64,000 bases of DNA, from positions 36,568 to 100,567 of the forward strand of contig JALERW010000016.1 of the NCBI GenBank assembly GCA_022763925.1, written 5' to 3'. This document shows positions 25,545 through 33,601 of this stretch, piece after piece. The DNA is from Lachnospiraceae bacterium (GTDB lineage Bacteria > Bacillota > Clostridia > Lachnospirales > Lachnospiraceae). Position numbers and translations under genes: made by a program. Numbering within the stretch: position 1 is the stretch's first letter; every line of letters starts with the position of its first letter. The notes under the pieces are model-generated. The model saw nothing but the letters and a program-made list of their open reading frames with translations. It did no database searches and was not told the origin of the DNA.

Positions 25545-26552
25545 ATGGAACCGATTATCCAGGTGGAACATGTGAGCAAGACGTTCCAGTCCACGACAGG
25601 GCCGGTGTCTGCCTTAAATGACGTAAGCTTCACCATCGACAAGGGAGAGATTTTCGGAATCATCGGTCTGTCCGGAGCGGGAAAGAGTACGCTGGTGCGC
25701 TGTCTGAACCTGCTGGAGCGGCCCACACAGGGAGATGTGATCGTAAACGGCAGCAATCTGTGTGCCATGACGGAAAAACAGCTGCGGGAGAGCAGAAGAA
25801 AGATCGGCATGATTTTTCAGCATTTCAATCTTCTCATGCAGCGCAATGTGCTGGACAATGTATGCTTTCCGATGGAGATTGCAGGTGTCAGCCGTAGAAA
25901 GGCCAGAGAACGGGCATTGGAGCTGTTGAGGACCGTGGGACTGGAGGATAAGGCCAGATCGTATCCGGTACAGCTTTCCGGCGGACAGAAGCAGCGCGTG
26001 GCCATCGCCAGGGTGCTGGCGGGAGATCCCGAGATTCTGCTCTGCGATGAGGCAACCAGTGCTTTGGATCCCCAGACCACCAAGTCTATTCTGGAGCTTT
26101 TGCAGAACATCAACCGTACCTATGGAATTACGATTGTTGTGATCACTCATGAAATGAGTGTTATCCAGCAGATCTGCAATCGGGTTGTGGTGCTGGATCA
26201 CGGAGAGCTTGCAGAGAGCGGAACGGTGGAAGCATTGTTCCGGGCGCCGAAGACAGAGGCGGCAAGACGGCTTATTATCACAGGAATGGAGCAGGTAGAG
26301 CAGATGAAGGGGGCAAGGCTGATCCGTCTTACCTTTGATAATCATTCTTCCTTTGAACCGGTGATCGGAAATCTTGTACTTCAGTATAAGACTCCGGTAA
26401 ATATCATGTATGCCAATACCCGGGATGTGGGAGGCATGGCCCAGGGAGAAATGATCCTGCAGCTTCCGGACGGTGAGATCGGAGACCGTATGATCGATTA
26501 TCTGCGGGAAAAATCTCTTGGAGTGGAGGTGCTGAAGGATTATGTGGAGTAA
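25545..26552 (+). CDS. metN: Methionine ABC transporter ATPase MetN
   Basis: 335 aa from ATG 25545 (AGGAGG 8 nt upstream). Walker A GLSGAGKST, Q-loop FQHFNLL, signature SGGQKQRVAIA, Walker B LLCDEATSALDP, H-loop ITHEM. The C-terminal NIL/ACT-like regulatory domain (about 255-335, IRLTFDNHSSFEPVIGN) is present; in known MetN it binds methionine and shuts transport. Overlaps metI by 11 bp. Confidence 0.96.
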   Translation: MEPIIQVEHVSKTFQSTTGPVSALNDVSFTIDKGEIFGIIGLSGAGKSTLVRCLNLLERPTQGDVIVNGSNLCAMTEKQLRESRRKIGMIFQHFNLLMQRNVLDNVCFPMEIAGVSRRKARERALELLRTVGLEDKARSYPVQLSGGQKQRVAIARVLAGDPEILLCDEATSALDPQTTKSILELLQNINRTYGITIVVITHEMSVIQQICNRVVVLDHGELAESGTVEALFRAPKTEAARRLIITGMEQVEQMKGARLIRLTFDNHSSFEPVIGNLVLQYKTPVNIMYANTRDVGGMAQGEMILQLPDGEIGDRMIDYLREKSLGVEVLKDYVE

Positions 26553-27204
26553 AGATATGATTATGATGCTGGTGGAGGGAACCGGGGATACCCTGTATAT
26601 GACCCTGATGTCTACACTTTTCGGATATATTCTCGGCCTGCCTATGGGAATCATTCTGACCATAACGGATAAGGACGGGATCCGCCCTCATGCGGCGGTA
26701 TACAAGGTTCTGGATTTTATTGTAAATCTGGTAAGAAGTATTCCGTTTCTGATTCTCCTGATTCTGGTAATTCCTCTGACAAGAGCGATCGTCGGGAAAA
26801 GCTATGGCTCCACGGCTACGATTGTGCCGCTCGTGATTGCGGCAGCTCCGTTTATCGCGCGTATGGTAGAGTCTTCTCTGAAGGAAGTGGATAAAGGAGT
26901 GATCGAGGCGGCTCAGAGTATGGGAGCCGGTACCTTTACCATTATATGGAAGGTGCTTCTGGCAGAAGCCCGTACTTCCCTTCTGGTTGGTGTTACCATT
27001 GCTACGGGAACCATTCTGGGATATTCCGCCATGGCAGGAACCGTAGGAGGAGGAGGTCTGGGAGACATTGCGATCCGCTATGGCTATTACCGGTATCAGT
27101 CGGATGTCATGATCGTTACGATCGTGATTCTGGTTGTGCTGGTGCAGATCCTTCAGGGGCTGGGGATGATGATCTCCAAAAAGATCGACCGGAGACGGGC
27201 GTAA
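26542..27204 (+). CDS. metI: Methionine ABC transporter permease MetI
   Basis: 220 aa, five helices, EAA loop VIEAAQSMGAGTFTIIWKVLL, and the typical TGTILGYSAMAGTVGGGGLGD. Starts inside the metN 3' end, so translation is coupled. Completes the MetQNI importer; a very strong terminator follows. Confidence 0.96.
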   Translation: MWSKDMIMMLVEGTGDTLYMTLMSTLFGYILGLPMGIILTITDKDGIRPHAAVYKVLDFIVNLVRSIPFLILLILVIPLTRAIVGKSYGSTATIVPLVIAAAPFIARMVESSLKEVDKGVIEAAQSMGAGTFTIIWKVLLAEARTSLLVGVTIATGTILGYSAMAGTVGGGGLGDIAIRYGYYRYQSDVMIVTIVILVVLVQILQGLGMMISKKIDRRRA

Positions 27205-27230
27205 GATATGTAAATGCAATACGGAATAGG

Positions 27231-27279
27231 GCGCTGCTTTCCGGATGAGTAATCATCCGGAAAGCAGCGCTGTATTTTT
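27231..27279 (+). terminator. Strong intrinsic terminator after metI
   Basis: 18-bp perfect stem GCGCTGCTTTCCGGATGA (27231-27248) with its complement (27253-27270), GTAA tetraloop of GNRA type, then TGTATTTTTA. Confidence 0.94.
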
Positions 27280-27320
27280 ATGTGGGGATATGGTTCTTCT
27301 GGAGTTTAGATTTTCTTAAG

Positions 27321-27349
27321 TTGCCAAATACTTTAAATTAGAATATATT
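27321..27349 (+). promoter_or_regulatory. Promoter of the AI-2E-family gene
   Basis: TTGCCA (27321-27326), 17-bp spacer, TATATT (27344-27349). Confidence 0.75.
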
Positions 27350-27378
27350 GTAAGTAATATCTGGAAAGGAAGAGGTTT

Positions 27379-28542
27379 ATGGACAAATCTTCTTGGAAAC
27401 GGCCGATCCTTCTTTTGACTTACGGACTGGTGCTGTTTTTTCTTTTGCTTCATATATCGGAGGTTTTGAAAGCCCTGGGAATGCTGATGGGAATAGGCAC
27501 GCCCTTTCTGTTTGGTGCGGGCCTGGCCTTTGTGCTCAATATTCCCATGAGTTTTATTGAAAAAAAGCTGTTTGGTTCAAAACGGCGGCTGAATGACAGA
27601 AGACAGGAAAAACTGAAACGGCCGGTATCGCTGGTGCTGACGCTTCTTTGTGCGTCAGCTGTCATTTATCTTGTAACGTTTCTTGTTGTGCCGGAACTGA
27701 TACATACGGTGGGAATGATAGCAGAACAGATACCGTTGGCCTTTGCCTCGTTTCAGGAGTGGATTAATGCGCTGGATCTGGACTGGAACTTTATTCAGAG
27801 GAATCTTTTGGAGGAAAGCTTTGATCTGAATACGCTTGGAAGGAAGGCTGCGGATTTTCTTCAGGGGGTTCTCCCGACGGTATTCGGCTCGTTTTTTTCT
27901 GTCGTGAGTTCCACGATCTCTGTGGTAACCAATTTTGTTATCGGTTCTATTTTTGCTGTTTATCTTCTGGTTTCCAAGGAAAAACTGAGCGTGCAGGTGA
28001 AAAAGCTTCTGTATGCATTTTTGAAGGAACAGCGGGCGGACCGGGTTCTGTATGTATGCGGATTAAGCTATCGGACCTTTCGGAATTTTATTACCGGACA
28101 GTGTACGGAAGCAGTTATTCTGGGAACCATGTTTATCATCTCCATGAGTATTCTTCGGATGCCCTATGCAGTGCTGGTGGGTGTGGTGATTATGGTAACC
28201 GCACTGATTCCTATTGTGGGCGCCTTTATCGGCTGTGCAGTGGGCGTTTTTCTGATACTGATCGTAAGCCCTGTCAAGGCGCTGGAATTTCTGATCCTGT
28301 TCCTGGTGCTGCAGCAGGTGGAGGGCAATCTCATTTATCCTCATGTGGTGGGAAGTTCCGTTGGCCTTCCATCCATCTGGGTACTGGTATCCGTTACCGT
28401 AGGCGGAGGCCTGATGGGCGTTGCCGGAATGCTTTTGTTTATTCCGCTGGTTTCTGTCATTTATACTCTGGTTCGTGAGCGGATGTATGAGAAGCTTGGG
28501 GAAAAAGAGGTTCCAAAAGAAAAGTGGGAGAAAAAAGTATGA
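27379..28542 (+). CDS. AI-2E family membrane transporter (PerM/YdiK-like)
   Basis: 387 aa with about seven helices. Family marks are the N-terminal GTPFLFGAGLAFVLNIPM, a soluble loop around residues 100-160, then FVIGSIFAVYLLVSKEKL and the C-terminal QVEGNLIYPHVVGSSVGLP. Members export diverse small molecules or ions; a role in autoinducer-2 export applies to only some, so the substrate is open. AAGGAAGAGG precedes the ATG. It overlaps the next gene by 4 bp. Confidence 0.9.
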   Translation: MDKSSWKRPILLLTYGLVLFFLLLHISEVLKALGMLMGIGTPFLFGAGLAFVLNIPMSFIEKKLFGSKRRLNDRRQEKLKRPVSLVLTLLCASAVIYLVTFLVVPELIHTVGMIAEQIPLAFASFQEWINALDLDWNFIQRNLLEESFDLNTLGRKAADFLQGVLPTVFGSFFSVVSSTISVVTNFVIGSIFAVYLLVSKEKLSVQVKKLLYAFLKEQRADRVLYVCGLSYRTFRNFITGQCTEAVILGTMFIISMSILRMPYAVLVGVVIMVTALIPIVGAFIGCAVGVFLILIVSPVKALEFLILFLVLQQVEGNLIYPHVVGSSVGLPSIWVLVSVTVGGGLMGVAGMLLFIPLVSVIYTLVRERMYEKLGEKEVPKEKWEKKV

Positions 28543-29216
28543 AGCAATCAGAAGGAGCGTCAGATGTCAGGAAGCTGAACCGGCTGTGCCTGGCTTTTGG
28601 CGCTTTTCTTGCGGCCGGGGAGCTGTATAAACAGTGTTTTCTGTATTTTGTGATTCATCCGGGAATCTATGACTGGTGGGATCTGCCGTTCCAACTGTGC
28701 AGTATGCCGCTGTATCTGTGTTTTCTGGTTCCTGTGGTACCGAAGAGACAAAGGAGCGTTTTTCTGACCTTTCTCATGGACTATAATCTGATGGGGGCAG
28801 TTATGGCCTTTGCAGACATCTCGGGAATGGTCCGGGAGCACTGGTCGCTGACGCTGCATTCCGTACTCTGGCATGTGGCGGTGATCCTTCTTGGCATATG
28901 TATCGGGCGGTCCGGGCAGGGGGATGTAAGCCGGGGCGGTTACGCGCGTGCAACGGTGCTGCTTCTCTTTTTCTGTGCGGGAGCGGAGCTTCTGAATGTG
29001 GTTCTCCATAACAAGGGAATTGTAAATCTGTTTTATATCAGTCCATACTATCGGATGGGGCAGATGGTGTTCCGGGATATCGCAGCCCGATGGGGAAATG
29101 GGATGGGAATTGTTTCTTACATTGGAGGCATGTGTCTGGGCGGAGCCCTGCTGCATGAAATGTGGTATCTATACATACGGTATTCAGCTCCCTGTGCTGG
29201 ACGGGGGAATCTTTAA
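28539..29216 (+). CDS. Polytopic membrane protein, possibly YwaF/TMEM164-like
   Basis: 225 aa, about six or seven helices. Starts at ATG 28539 overlapping the preceding stop (ATGA), with GGGAG 8 nt upstream. Contains DLPFQLCSMPLYLCFLVP and HSVLWHVAVILLGICIG with conserved-looking His, the kind of pattern in YwaF-type proteins; the assignment is tentative. Probably co-transcribed with the AI-2E family gene. Confidence 0.6.
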   Translation: MKQSEGASDVRKLNRLCLAFGAFLAAGELYKQCFLYFVIHPGIYDWWDLPFQLCSMPLYLCFLVPVVPKRQRSVFLTFLMDYNLMGAVMAFADISGMVREHWSLTLHSVLWHVAVILLGICIGRSGQGDVSRGGYARATVLLLFFCAGAELLNVVLHNKGIVNLFYISPYYRMGQMVFRDIAARWGNGMGIVSYIGGMCLGGALLHEMWYLYIRYSAPCAGRGNL

Positions 29217-29334
29217 GGGTATGATTCTGATCCTTCCGGAATCGGAGGAGAATTTTTCGGGCGTTACCCTCGGACTGGGAAATCCTTCGTATCTCTACAG
29301 ATCGGATTTTACAATCGGACCTATTTCCCAATAG
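29155..29334 (+). CDS. Possible small protein overlapping the upstream gene
   Basis: 60 aa from ATG 29155 with GGAG about 9 nt upstream. Overlaps the preceding gene by 62 bp in another frame. The translation (MKCGIYTYGIQLPVLDGG, LGLGNPSYLYRSDFTIGPIS) looks protein-like beyond the overlap, but I do not recognise a family. Could be chance. Confidence 0.3.
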   Translation: MKCGIYTYGIQLPVLDGGIFKGMILILPESEENFSGVTLGLGNPSYLYRSDFTIGPISQ

Positions 29335-29377
29335 TGGAGTATTTGGCTGCGTCTGCCTGTCCAAACCGGTCCGGATA

Positions 29378-29386
29378 TGATATAAT
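29378..29386 (+). promoter_or_regulatory. Extended -10 promoter of the VOC gene
   Basis: TGATATAAT: TGN plus perfect TATAAT (29381-29386); the -35 region (TGTCCA) is weak. Confidence 0.55.
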
Positions 29387-29418
29387 CATTTCAGAAAGCT
29401 GTATAGGAGGGATATACA

Positions 29419-29772
29419 ATGAGATTTACACTGACAACACTGATTGTAAAGGATCTGGACAGAAGTCTTGCATTCTACAGGGATGTGCTGGGAATGCCGC
29501 TGATTACAAGATTTGCGACGGGTGCCGGTGAGATTGCCATGCTTGGTGAGCAAGAGCATGCACATTTGGAGCTGGTTGCCTCGGGACAGCCGGTTCCCGA
29601 AAATCCGGGACAGGGGATTTCCGTAGGCTTTTATGTAGATGATGCACAGGAACTGATTCGAAAAATCGGAGCACCGGCCCAGGGGCCGATAACGCCGAAT
29701 CCTCATCTGAGGTTCTTTTTTATTCAGGATCCGGACGGATATCGTGTGCAGCTTCTGGAAAAAACGGCGTAA
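29419..29772 (+). CDS. VOC (glyoxalase/bleomycin-resistance) superfamily protein
   Basis: 117 aa, one VOC module pair: MRFTLTTLIVKDLDRSLAFYRDVLGMPLI at the N-terminus (seen as VKDLDRSLAFYRDVLGM), HLELVAS and the closing FFIQDPDGYRVQLLE with the metal Glu. Lactoylglutathione-lyase-like but substrate unknown. TAGGAGGG precedes the ATG. Single-gene unit. Confidence 0.88.
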   Translation: MRFTLTTLIVKDLDRSLAFYRDVLGMPLITRFATGAGEIAMLGEQEHAHLELVASGQPVPENPGQGISVGFYVDDAQELIRKIGAPAQGPITPNPHLRFFFIQDPDGYRVQLLEKTA

Positions 29773-29823
29773 AAATATATTTATTTCCAGATTATAATAA
29801 ATTCTTAAAAAAGAATAACTTAA

Positions 29824-29852
29824 TTGACTTTGACCGTTTAAATGCGTATCAT
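29824..29852 (+). promoter_or_regulatory. Promoter upstream of the zinc-ribbon protein
   Basis: TTGACT (29824-29829), 17-bp spacer, TATCAT (29847-29852). The predicted start (about 29859) is only 12 nt before the hairpin at 29871. Confidence 0.6.
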
Positions 29853-29870
29853 CAATGTGGAAAGAGGAGA

Positions 29871-29900
29871 AAGGCCTGGAGCAAGAGATCTTCAGGCCTT
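29871..29900 (+). terminator. Hairpin in the 5' leader of the zinc-ribbon gene
   Basis: AAGGCCTG (29871-29878) pairs with CAGGCCTT (29893-29900), followed by the T-rich CATTTGTTATTTATT. Could be a weak terminator within the leader, or the end of a tiny transcript. Confidence 0.45.
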
Positions 29901-29940
29901 CATTTGTTATTTATTATGAATTGCAAAGGCGGGAATGGAT

Positions 29941-30336
29941 ATGAGAGAAAGAATCAGGAGATTTATGATCGGACGGTATGGAACGGATGCATTATCCCAG
30001 TTTCTGGTATATGCTTCACTGGTTTGCATTATTCTGTCCATTTTTATTAAGAGCAATGTGTGGACGGTGCTGGTACTTGCCATGCTGATCTTCGCATATT
30101 ACCGGATACTTTCCAAAAATCATCAGAAGCGCTATGAGGAAAATCAGAAATATCTTGCGCTGCAGGGAAAGGTGACCGCCTGGTTCCAAAAAGAGAAATA
30201 TCTGATGGACCAGCGGAAAGATTTTCATATCTATAAATGTCCGGATTGCAAACAGAAGATCCGCATTCCCAAGGGAAAAGGAAAAATTGTAATAAAATGT
30301 CCGAAATGTCACAGAGAATTCACAAAAAAGAGTTAA
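29941..30336 (+). CDS. Membrane-anchored zinc-ribbon protein
   Basis: 131 aa from ATG 29941 (ATG 29935 is two codons earlier and equally possible). N-terminal basic stretch, two helices (LSQFLVYASLVCIILSIF and NVWTVLVLAMLIFAYY), then a cytoplasmic tail ending in a zinc ribbon YKCPDCKQKIRIPKGKGK...IKCPKCHREF with four Cys. Function unknown; precedes DUF5685 and DnaJ genes, probably in one operon. Confidence 0.75.
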   Translation: MRERIRRFMIGRYGTDALSQFLVYASLVCIILSIFIKSNVWTVLVLAMLIFAYYRILSKNHQKRYEENQKYLALQGKVTAWFQKEKYLMDQRKDFHIYKCPDCKQKIRIPKGKGKIVIKCPKCHREFTKKS

Positions 30337-30381
30337 AATAACCATATTCACATCACAGGATATCAGAACGGGGAACACAGT

Positions 30382-31227
30382 ATGTTTGGATATGTGACGG
30401 TAAATAAGCCGGAGCTGAAAATCAGAGAATTTGACATGTACCGCTCCTGGTACTGCGGGCTGTGCAGTGAGCTGAAGGAGGCGTACGGGCGGGCAGGACA
30501 GCTGACATTGAGCTATGATATGACTTTTCTTATCATGGTTCTCCAGGGAGTCTATGAGCCTGAGGTACATGGAGAGAAAAGGCGCTGTCTGGCTCATCCG
30601 GAGGTAAAGCATCCCATGAGGAGCAGTCGTTTTACAAAGTACGGGGCTGATATGAATGTGCTTCTTGCTTACCATAATTTTATGGATGACTGGATGGACG
30701 AGAAAAATCTGGCGTCTCTGACGGCCGCACGGGCGCTGTATAAGGACAGCAGGAGTATTGCAGAGCGGTATCCCAGACAGAATCAGGCCATTGTCAGAGC
30801 ATTGAGGAAGCTCTCAGCTTATGAAAAAGGGAATGAAATGAATATTGACAAAGTATCCGGTTGTATGGGAGAATTGCTTGGAGAGCTTTTTGTGTATGAG
30901 AAGGATGTGTTTGCGGACACGCTGTACCGTATGGGCTTTTTTCTGGGAAAATTCATTTATCTGATGGATGCCTACGAGGATGTGGAAAAGGACCGGAAGA
31001 AGCATCAGTATAATCCGCTGGCAGAGTCGTTCGGAAAAGAAGGCTTTGAGGAAGCGTGCAGCAGCATGCTGAATATGATGATGAGCGAATGTGCCAGAGA
31101 ATTTGAAAAGCTGCCGATCCTTCAAAACGTGGAGATTTTGAGAAATATTCTGTATTCCGGGGTCTGGGTAAAGCATGCTGCCATTTGGCAAAAGAGAATC
31201 AGGACCAGAGAGGAAAGTAAAAAATGA
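30382..31227 (+). CDS. DUF5685 family protein
   Basis: 281 aa, soluble, all-helical. Starts [20 protein letters not shown] and has [17 protein letters not shown], the DUF5685 N-terminal pattern with paired Cys, and [20 protein letters not shown] with Asp-rich helix that recalls an isoprenoid-synthase-like all-alpha fold. Function unknown. Overlaps the DnaJ-domain gene by 4 bp (ATGA), so they are coupled; this DUF5685-J-protein pairing recurs in Lachnospiraceae. Confidence 0.8.
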   Translation: MFGYVTVNKPELKIREFDMYRSWYCGLCSELKEAYGRAGQLTLSYDMTFLIMVLQGVYEPEVHGEKRRCLAHPEVKHPMRSSRFTKYGADMNVLLAYHNFMDDWMDEKNLASLTAARALYKDSRSIAERYPRQNQAIVRALRKLSAYEKGNEMNIDKVSGCMGELLGELFVYEKDVFADTLYRMGFFLGKFIYLMDAYEDVEKDRKKHQYNPLAESFGKEGFEEACSSMLNMMMSECAREFEKLPILQNVEILRNILYSGVWVKHAAIWQKRIRTREESKK

Positions 31228-31910
31228 CAGATCCATACAAGGTGCTGGGAGTGGACAGGAACGCTTCCGATGAAGAAATCAAAAAGGCGTATCGGAGGCT
31301 GAGCAGACAGTATCATCCGGATGCCAATATCAATAATCCGAATAAGGATCAGGCGGAGGCCAGATTTAAGGAAGTACAGCAGGCCTATGATCAGATCGTA
31401 AAGGAACGGGAACGGGGTACGGGCGGTTCCGGAGGCTATGATTATGGATACGGTCAGGGCAGCTATGGACGCGGGGGCTTCGGAGGCTTCGGCGGTTTTG
31501 GCGGTTATCAGGGAAATTCGCAGCAGTCCTATGAACAGGATGAGGATTCCGTGCGTCTGAATGCGGCGGCAAATTATATCAACAGCCGTCATTTTGCAGA
31601 GGCAATGAATGTCCTGAACAGCATCAGCAGCCATGGGGCCAGATGGCATTATCTGTGTGCGGCTGCCAATGCAGGGCTTGGAAATAATATTGAAGCGAAG
31701 GCCCATGCCAGGGAGGCAGTGAATCTGGAACCCAATAATGTGCAGTACCGTCAGTTCCTGAATCAGATGGAGAGCGGAGGAAGCTGGTACCAGACGATGG
31801 GGCAGAGCTATGGAAGGCCGACATCTGCGGCGGATGATATGTGTCTGAAGCTTTGTATCGCAAATATGATATGCAACTGCTGCTGCGGCGGCCGCTTTAT
31901 CATGTGTTAG
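31224..31910 (+). CDS. J-domain (DnaJ-like) protein with Gly-rich linker and Cys-rich tail
   Basis: 228 aa. J domain at 1-70 ([23 protein letters not shown] in QYHPDANI), so it can stimulate an Hsp70. A Gly/Tyr-rich linker follows (about 72-105), then a TPR-like helical part ([37 protein letters not shown]). It ends in [26 protein letters not shown] Cys-rich residues (seven or so Cys in the last 22), unusual for a J protein. No DnaJ zinc-finger domain. Probably a specialised co-chaperone for DUF5685. Confidence 0.88.
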   Translation: MTDPYKVLGVDRNASDEEIKKAYRRLSRQYHPDANINNPNKDQAEARFKEVQQAYDQIVKERERGTGGSGGYDYGYGQGSYGRGGFGGFGGFGGYQGNSQQSYEQDEDSVRLNAAANYINSRHFAEAMNVLNSISSHGARWHYLCAAANAGLGNNIEAKAHAREAVNLEPNNVQYRQFLNQMESGGSWYQTMGQSYGRPTSAADDMCLKLCIANMICNCCCGGRFIMC

Positions 31911-31928
31911 TATGGGGAAGGAGTGTGT

Positions 31929-33437
31929 ATGGCGACTCTGCAATCAAGTAAGAACGATACGTGGTTTGACCGGACGATGGAGTTTGTGGAGAAATATTAC
32001 TGGTTCTTTTTCGCGGCGGGAATGGGGCTGGTAATATTTTTATGCTTTTATCGTCTGGATGTGAAATATGTGGTGTCCTGGGATGAGGCGAGGTTTGGAA
32101 TCAACGCCTATGAAATGATAAAGAGCGGGAATTACATTATGAATACGTTCCGCTATGAGCCGGACTACTGGAATCTGAAGCCGCCGCTGTCCATGTGGGG
32201 AACAGCTCTGTCCTTTCTGATTTTCGGGTATAATAAGCTGGGGCTTCGCGCCTTTTCGGCTTTTTGTTATGTGGTGCTGTGCCTGATATGCGGCCTGTTC
32301 GTGAAGAAGCATTTCGGGAAACTGCAATCTCTGTTTGCCGTGCTGTTTCTTTGTGCAAATACGGCCTGCTTTTCCTTTCATATGATCCGGTCCGGGGATT
32401 CGGATGCGCTTTATGTTCTGTTTTTTACTTTAAGTATGCTCTGTATGCTTCTGATTCAGGAGCATCCCCGGATGCTTTACGGGGCGGGCTTCTTTTTTGC
32501 CTGTGCGTTTCTTACCAAAAGCTGGCATGCGGGAACGATCGTGGTCATTGGATTTCTGTTTCTTGTGCTGACCGGAGAACTGAAGCAGATGACGGGGAAG
32601 CGTTTTGGCCTGTTTCTTGCATCCTTTCTGATCCCCATGGGTATTTGGGCCGTTCTGCGTTTTACTCAGGACGGAGTGGAGTTTTTCCGGGAGATGATCG
32701 TGTATGAGCTTCTTACCAGCAGCTCAGAGGCGATTGAAAATCATCAGCAGGAATTTCTTTTCTACGTGAAAAACTATTTTCTGGACAACTGGAAGCAGTA
32801 TATTTATGCTGCGGCGCTGCTCATCGGCGTCGGAACGCTTGCGGCGTATCGGGGAAAGCTGAAGGATAAGGGGAACCGGAATAAGGCGCTGGGCTTTTTC
32901 CTCTGGTTTTCGATTCCGCTTTTGTGTTTCTCCATTGCTGCGACAAAGCTGATCTGGTATTCCTACGCGGTGCTGATCCCGGTGCTTCTTTCTGCCGGAA
33001 TCGGTGTGGGGTATGTGCTGAAGGAAAAGCAGCTTCCGGCACTGCTTCGGGGAGCGGCGTTTGTTTTGACCTTTGCACTTCTTGCTTTTTTTATCCGGGG
33101 AAATGTGCAGAATATCCGTTCGGAATATGGGAATGATTTTCACGATTTTTTTGCGGAAGCTCATGAGGCCGCTCCGGAATACGACGGCACCCGGGTCTAT
33201 CTGGGGGCGGACGGTGAATTCGGGTACGGAAACTGGTCACAGAATACTTCTTTTCTGGCTGAAATCTATGGAGACCATAGCTGTGTGGACGGAGGCATAG
33301 AAGCATTTGAGCAGGACACTCAGCCGGCAGTGCTTTTGACGAACCGGGAATATTTTTCTCAAAAAGAAGAATTTTTGTCACACTGTAAAATAATCTATGA
33401 GAATGACAAATATCTGTATTTATACAACGGGATGTAG
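31929..33437 (+). CDS. Glycosyltransferase family 39 (ArnT/PMT-like) membrane protein
   Basis: 502 aa from ATG 31929 (AAGGAG upstream). GT-C fold with about eleven helices. N-terminal catalytic loop SWDEARFGINAYEMIKSG (acidic DEAR, as in the DE motif of lipid-phosphate-sugar transferases) and FRYEPDYWNLKPPLSMWG with the PPL motif. It would transfer a sugar from a polyprenyl-phosphate donor on the outer face; acceptor unknown. Closely follows the J-protein gene. Confidence 0.85.
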   Translation: MATLQSSKNDTWFDRTMEFVEKYYWFFFAAGMGLVIFLCFYRLDVKYVVSWDEARFGINAYEMIKSGNYIMNTFRYEPDYWNLKPPLSMWGTALSFLIFGYNKLGLRAFSAFCYVVLCLICGLFVKKHFGKLQSLFAVLFLCANTACFSFHMIRSGDSDALYVLFFTLSMLCMLLIQEHPRMLYGAGFFFACAFLTKSWHAGTIVVIGFLFLVLTGELKQMTGKRFGLFLASFLIPMGIWAVLRFTQDGVEFFREMIVYELLTSSSEAIENHQQEFLFYVKNYFLDNWKQYIYAAALLIGVGTLAAYRGKLKDKGNRNKALGFFLWFSIPLLCFSIAATKLIWYSYAVLIPVLLSAGIGVGYVLKEKQLPALLRGAAFVLTFALLAFFIRGNVQNIRSEYGNDFHDFFAEAHEAAPEYDGTRVYLGADGEFGYGNWSQNTSFLAEIYGDHSCVDGGIEAFEQDTQPAVLLTNREYFSQKEEFLSHCKIIYENDKYLYLYNGM

Positions 33438-33482
33438 CATGAAATACACTGAAATGGGAATATAAATAGTAAAAAAGTATTA

Positions 33483-33511
33483 TTGACAAAAGAAAGTGGG
33501 AAACCTATAAT
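33483..33511 (+). promoter_or_regulatory. Perfect consensus promoter upstream of amtB
   Basis: TTGACA (33483-33488), 17-bp spacer, TATAAT (33506-33511). Predicted start near 33518. Confidence 0.9.
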
Positions 33512-33522
33512 CCAACATAAGC

Positions 33523-33555
33523 AAAGGCGCTGAGGCAAACTCGGCGCCTTTTTTT
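33523..33555 (+). terminator. Intrinsic terminator in the amtB leader
   Basis: AAAGGCGCTGAG (33523-33534) pairs with CTCGGCGCCTTT (33540-33551, one T-G) around GCAAA, followed by T7. It begins about 5 nt after the predicted transcript start and 47 bp before amtB, so default transcripts would be about 38 nt long. Confidence 0.9.
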
Positions 33556-33601
33556 ATCACATGTGAAAGCTTACAAATTGGTGATGAGGAGGAAAAAATT
33601 T

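Noticed and set aside
29824..29840. CtsR-like half-site GGTCAAA (reverse strand) near a DnaJ-containing operon
   Set aside because: CtsR needs two heptamers in tandem; only one is present, and it overlaps a -35.
33562..33575. cre-like site TGTGAAAGCTTACA before amtB
   Set aside because: It fits the CcpA consensus except at the essential central CG. A single near match in AT-rich DNA is weak evidence.
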